From an uncultured Alistipes sp. (GTDB taxonomy: Bacteria; Bacteroidota; Bacteroidia; Bacteroidales; Rikenellaceae): a DNA stretch of 37,564 nucleotides. Numbering within the stretch: the first letter of the stretch is position 1; each line of letters begins with the position of its first letter. The notes below the pieces were generated by a model, which ran no database searches, was not told the DNA's origin, and saw only the letters and a list, made by a program, of their open reading frames with translations. Below are positions 34,409 to 37,564 of the stretch, piece after piece. Where the stretch lies: assembly GCA_904502075.1 (NCBI GenBank), contig CAJGDL010000001.1, positions 1 through 37,564 on the forward strand, in the 5' to 3' direction. The position numbers and the translations under genes are program-made.

Positions 34409-35545
34409 CTACGTCGTCCGATCGCTCGCTAAAATGCCGTGGATGGCTCGGCGCAAATTTTCACGCGCCACCTCCGAGCGCATCGCCTCCGAGAGGGGTT
34501 GGCCCTCGGGAGTTACCCCACAGATCTGCGCAAAACCACTCTCAAGAAGCTCTTTACAAAGTTCGACACGGCCCGCCAGGGCGATGCACGGGATCTTCAT
34601 TCGTCGGGCCACCTGCAACACCCCCATCGGGAGTTTGCCCATCAGGGTCTGACGGTCGATACACCCCTCGCCCGTAATGATGCAATCGGCCCCCTCGATC
34701 TGCGACTCAAAACGCAGCATCTGCAACAGCCACTCGATGCCGCGCTCCAGGCGGGCACCCAACAGCGCCACCAAGGCACCCCCCACCCCACCGGCAGCAC
34801 CCGCTCCCGGGAGGTCGGCCATCTGCCTGCCATTGTAGTGCTCAACCACCACGGCGAAGTGGCGAAGTCCGCGATCCAACCGCTCCACCAGCGCGGGATC
34901 GGCCCCCTTCTGCGGGCCATAGACTGCGGCAGCCCCCTGGGCACCGCAGAGCGGATTGTGCACATCGCACGCCACGCGGATCTCCACCCCCTGCAACTCG
35001 CTCAAGCACTGCGAGGCATCTATTTTTTCGATCGCTTCAAGCACTTCTCCTCCGCCAATCAATTCGCTGCCCGCAGCATCCAAAAATCGAAATCCGAGGG
35101 CGCGCAACATCCCCACCCCGCCATCGTTCGTGGCACTGCCTCCGATGCCGAGCACCAGCCGTCGGCATCCGGAGCGAAGAGCGTGGGCAATCAGTTCGCC
35201 AAAGCCGTAGGTAGTAGCCCGCCACGGATCACGCTCCTCGGGGGACAGGAGTGTCAGGCCGTTTGCCCGAGCCAACTCCACCACGGCCGTTTCACCCCCA
35301 TCGACCCGACCATAACAAGCCCGAATGGGGCGACCCAACGGATCGCTCACCTCCACCTCAACATAGCGCCCCCCAAGCCCCTCGACCAGGGCCTCGAGGG
35401 TCCCCTCGCCTCCATCGGCCAGGGGGATGGAGTGCACCTCGCAATGAGGATCCGCCTCGCGAATCCCCGCAGCCAGAGCCTCGGCGACCTCGCGCGACGA
35501 GAGTGACCCTTTGAACGAATCACAAGCAATAACGATCTTCTTCAT
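34409..35545 (-). CDS. Glycerate kinase (GarK/GlxK family)
   Basis: This enzyme phosphorylates D-glycerate with ATP, usually to 2-phosphoglycerate in this family, so that glycerate enters glycolysis. The 378-residue protein shows IACDSFKGSLSSREVAEA at the start, DGGEGTLEAL, LGIGGSATNDGGVGMLRALG, and the late ITGEGCIDRQTLMGK, where most members have Arg in place of the Cys. Start ATG 35545 fits the family, while the frame is open 108 codons further upstream without similarity and across a terminator. The -7 box ends only 4 bases before the ATG, so the mRNA should be leaderless or nearly so. Confidence 0.93.
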   Translation of the reverse strand: MKKIVIACDSFKGSLSSREVAEALAAGIREADPHCEVHSIPLADGGEGTLEALVEGLGGRYVEVEVSDPLGRPIRACYGRVDGGETAVVELARANGLTLLSPEERDPWRATTYGFGELIAHALRSGCRRLVLGIGGSATNDGGVGMLRALGFRFLDAAGSELIGGGEVLEAIEKIDASQCLSELQGVEIRVACDVHNPLCGAQGAAAVYGPQKGADPALVERLDRGLRHFAVVVEHYNGRQMADLPGAGAAGGVGGALVALLGARLERGIEWLLQMLRFESQIEGADCIITGEGCIDRQTLMGKLPMGVLQVARRMKIPCIALAGRVELCKELLESGFAQICGVTPEGQPLSEAMRSEVARENLRRAIHGILASDRTT

Positions 35546-35549
35546 AGAA

Positions 35550-35578
35550 CAAAGATAATAAAACTTTAGGTTGGGCAA
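35550..35578 (-). promoter_or_regulatory. Glycerate kinase promoter
   Basis: On the minus strand, TTG (35576-35578), an 18-base spacer and TATCTTTG (35550-35557) form a complete promoter. The -33 element lies inside the loop of the preceding terminator hairpin, and the -7 box follows its T run. Confidence 0.7.
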
Positions 35579-35592
35579 AACCCAACCTAAAG
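35558..35592 (-). terminator. Terminator of the M56/BlaI operon
   Basis: CTTTAGGTTGGG and CCCAACCTAAAG are perfect 12-base arms (35564-35575 and 35581-35592) around a 5-base loop. On the minus strand they are followed by TTTTATTAT. It lies 28 bases after the M56 gene stop. Confidence 0.8.
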
Positions 35593-35619
35593 AAATCTGC
35601 GATAAACCAGGCCCTCGCT

Positions 35620-37065
35620 TTAGAGGTTGAATATCAAGGGGAGCACATAACGCACCGAGACCTTTTGTCCCTTCTGCATGCCGGGCTCCCAGCGGGGCGA
35701 AGAGCTCACCACGCGGATAGCCTCGCTGCTCAATAGGGCGTGGGGGCTCTGTAAGACCTTGACCTCGGTCACCGCACCCTCCTCGTTGATCACAAACTGC
35801 ACCAGCACGCGCCCCGAGATCTTCTTGGCTATGGCCTCCTGGGGATACTTCATGTTTTCGGCCACCCAAACCTGAAATTCTCGGAGCCCTCCGCCCTGAA
35901 ACGAGGGCATCTTCTCGGCCGAGAGCATCGGCTGTGTCTGCTCCACGGGCTGCTCTTTACGGAGTTTCAGCACCAACTCCGTATCGTCGAGGAATTGGAA
36001 TGTCAGGCGGTCGTAACCCACCATCACCACTTCACCTTCACTGCCCGAGGCCACCCGGAGGTCAAATCGCCCCTCGGCATTGGTTACCACACCGCGCTCA
36101 CCACTGCGCACCACGGCACCCATGATCGGATTACCGGCCACATCGGTTACCACACCTCGGTACTCGGAAACAGCAACCTCGGGGGTCGGCATCGGATTCG
36201 AAGGCGCTTCAAATTGGGTTGCGCGGGCTGTAGAGCCAAAGGCTACCACCAGGGCCATAACCAGCGACAGCGTGGCTGCCGCGCGAAGCCGCGTATAACG
36301 GCTTACATTCTTCTGTGTCATCATTTGGAATCGTTTTTTTGTTAGTGAATTACGCAACCCGTTGGCAATGTCCGGACTATAGCCAAAAAGTTGCTTGAAA
36401 ATAATCTGAATATAGCGATCGGCTCTCTCACCGGAGGCCAGCACATCGTGGTCAGCCTCAAACTCTTGTACTTCGGTTAATCGACGGAATGCCAACCAAA
36501 TAAAGGGGTTCCACCACAGCAGGGCCCTCCAAAGCTCCATCCAAAGGCGTTCGTGGGAGTGGCGATGGCGGATGTGGCTCTCTTCGTGCCGAAGGATCAC
36601 CAACAACTCCTCCTCGGGGGTCGAAGCCGAGAGATAGACCGTGCCGAAGAACGAGAAGGAGGCAATGGGGGTCGAGGTGCGCACCACACGAATCCCCCGC
36701 CAGGTCTCGATCTCCGCCCCGCGCTCCAGCAGGCTGATCTTCCACACCTGGTAGGCCATCAACCCCAAGAGCAGGAGCACCCCTGCGCCATAGAGGAGTC
36801 CGAAGGCCTCCACCCAACCGAAAGTCGCGGCCTCGGGGGCAGTCTCAACAACCGCCTCGGCATGCGGCACTTCCGCCAAAGGGGCAAGCACCACCATCCG
36901 GCCCGGCCACAAGGGAATTTGCAGGAGCGGGATCACCACCGACAACAGCGGGAGCAGTGTAAGGTAGCGGCGGCACCAGCGAAAATCGACCCGCCGCTCC
37001 AAAAGCCAGGCATAACCAATAAAAAGCAGTCCGGCGACCGCAACCATTTCGAGCAAAGGTTTCAT
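35620..37065 (-). CDS. BlaR1-like M56 membrane metallopeptidase with carboxypeptidase-regulatory-like and TonB C-terminal domains
   Basis: This 481-residue protein is a signalling protease in which several modules are joined. Residues 1-115 hold membrane helices. The cytosolic M56 zinc site is HEESH (160-164) with EFEADHD (201-207). A further helix lies at about 262-283. The periplasmic part starts with a carboxypeptidase-regulatory-like beta domain (about 302-365, YRGVVTDVAGNPIMGAVV) and ends with a TonB C-terminal domain (about 398-480, MKYPQEAIAKKISGRVLVQF). In BlaR1/MecR1 a beta-lactam sensor domain activates the protease against the BlaI repressor, encoded here just upstream. No penicillin-binding sensor is present, so the signal must differ. 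It may act as a sensor coupled to TonB-type transport. No beta-lactamase gene is nearby. Confidence 0.92.
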   Translation of the reverse strand: MKPLLEMVAVAGLLFIGYAWLLERRVDFRWCRRYLTLLPLLSVVIPLLQIPLWPGRMVVLAPLAEVPHAEAVVETAPEAATFGWVEAFGLLYGAGVLLLLGLMAYQVWKISLLERGAEIETWRGIRVVRTSTPIASFSFFGTVYLSASTPEEELLVILRHEESHIRHRHSHERLWMELWRALLWWNPFIWLAFRRLTEVQEFEADHDVLASGERADRYIQIIFKQLFGYSPDIANGLRNSLTKKRFQMMTQKNVSRYTRLRAAATLSLVMALVVAFGSTARATQFEAPSNPMPTPEVAVSEYRGVVTDVAGNPIMGAVVRSGERGVVTNAEGRFDLRVASGSEGEVVMVGYDRLTFQFLDDTELVLKLRKEQPVEQTQPMLSAEKMPSFQGGGLREFQVWVAENMKYPQEAIAKKISGRVLVQFVINEEGAVTEVKVLQSPHALLSSEAIRVVSSSPRWEPGMQKGQKVSVRYVLPLIFNL

Positions 37066-37099
37066 TTTGATCCGATTTAGGGAATGGGAAGAGGTGTTT

Positions 37100-37486
37100 C
37101 TAATGCTTCTTTACTTTTTCCATGATCTCGAGGATCTCGGACATCTCCTCATGCGAAATATCTTCGTGCTGTGAGAAGAACGACACGAGTTGCGAGAGCG
37201 AGCCTCCGAAGTAGGTCGAGAGCATCGAGCGCAGATTCCGTCCCGCATAGTGCTCTCGCTCCACCAACGGGAAGTAGCGAAAGCCTTTGCCCGCCACCTC
37301 GTGGCCCACAAATCCCTTGTTCTCCAAAATCTTGACAAAGGTGGCCACCGTCGTATACTTGGGTTTGGGCTCGCGCATGCGGGCAATAATCTCGTTGACC
37401 GACCCCGCGCCCAACTCCCAAAGGATCTGCATCACCTCCTCCTCGCCGCGCGTCAACTCCGGCATGTGATCTGTTGTATTTTTCAT
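37100..37486 (-). CDS. BlaI/MecI/CopY family transcriptional repressor
   Basis: This 128-residue repressor has a winged-helix DNA-binding domain (about 10-80). Seen: LTRGEEEVMQILWELGAGSV, then KYTTVATFVKILENKGFVGHE, which is the recognition helix and wing. A short helical C-terminus serves for dimerisation. Family members are inactivated by proteolysis that depends on an M56 sensor such as the next gene, 34 bases downstream. Start ATG 37486 is used. ATG 37465 (MPELTRGEE) is an alternative. The pair is probably autoregulated from the promoter at the window edge. Confidence 0.95.
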   Translation of the reverse strand: MKNTTDHMPELTRGEEEVMQILWELGAGSVNEIIARMREPKPKYTTVATFVKILENKGFVGHEVAGKGFRYFPLVEREHYAGRNLRSMLSTYFGGSLSQLVSFFSQHEDISHEEMSEILEIMEKVKKH

Positions 37487-37552
37487 TGCACTCTCTGATT
37501 TTTCCGACCCTCACGGTTTATCCGAACAGAGTCTTTTTCCTGTTTACGAAGA

Positions 37553-37560
37553 CAAATCTA
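37553..37560 (-). promoter_or_regulatory. BlaI operon -7 box at the window edge
   Basis: The minus strand reads TAGATTTG, a perfect -7 box, preceded by GTAG at the window end. The -33 element would lie outside. GTAGTAGATTTGTC also resembles half of a BlaI-type operator, but the other half cannot be seen. Confidence 0.5.
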
Positions 37561-37564
37561 CTAC

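Noticed and set aside
35546..35869. N-terminal extension of glycerate kinase
   Set aside because: It would read through the terminator and promoter and into the antisense of the M56 gene. The family N-terminus starts at 35545.
35620..37486. Beta-lactam resistance locus
   Set aside because: The M56 protein lacks a penicillin-binding sensor domain and no beta-lactamase is present. The pair alone does not support resistance.
37553..37564. BlaI operator
   Set aside because: Only half of a possible dyad is inside the window, so an operator cannot be claimed.

Overview
The window reads as one contiguous piece of core chromosome from a GC-rich member of the Bacteroidota. Three things point there. 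Many genes are preceded by the Bacteroidota promoter form: a -7 box TANNTTTG, several with a TTG about 20 bases upstream. Families largely confined to this phylum are present (DUF4834, DUF4924, a BlaI/M56 pair with a TonB tail). The pyruvate:ferredoxin oxidoreductase implies an anaerobe. The GC content and protein style suggest Alistipes or a relative in Rikenellaceae, but that is inference. I see no prophage, transposase, CRISPR array or rRNA.

Layout. 1-2241: end of an LTA-synthase-like sulfatase-fold enzyme overlapping a DUF2156-GNAT fusion. 2414-2485: tRNA-Thr(CGU), followed by a duplicated terminator block. 2989-5152: CstA transporter overlapping a small repeat protein. 5338-5505: rpmH. 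6056-7988: murA and tdk. 8343-11873 (minus): one-chain pyruvate:ferredoxin oxidoreductase. 12089-14631: an M16 peptidase pair, one with zinc ligands and one without. 14968-17932 (minus): yceD-rpmF-plsX-fabH, the classical lipid/ribosome cluster. 18102-18872: two small orphan genes, the first apparently frameshifted. 19242-20588 (minus): purB. 20763-22672: DUF4834 plus a Mla-type permease and ATPase. 22827-23843: gapA. 24288-25286 (minus): ROK sugar kinase. 25445-34345: prenyl synthase, U32 protein, type I pullulanase lipoprotein, recG, a DUF3108 protein, a coiled-coil membrane protein and a DUF4924 protein. 34409-37486 (minus): glycerate kinase, then an M56/TonB sensor-protease and its BlaI-type repressor.

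Functionally this is central metabolism and envelope maintenance. Pullulanase, ROK kinase, GAPDH and PFOR outline starch/glucose breakdown to acetyl-CoA. PlsX/FabH, the prenyl synthase, MurA and the Mla-like transporter serve membrane and wall.

The most unusual feature is non-coding: a dispersed family of long imperfect palindromes of about 80-125 bases. They share a core, (C/G)GGATGGG-N2-3-TAC, four or five loop bases, then GTA-N2-3-CCCAT. Six or seven copies lie next to the 3' ends of genes (rpmH, PFOR twice in tandem, fabH, purB, gapA, ROK kinase). Several touch or contain the neighbouring stop codon. Two copies 9 kb apart are identical at 113 of 115 positions, in opposite orientation.
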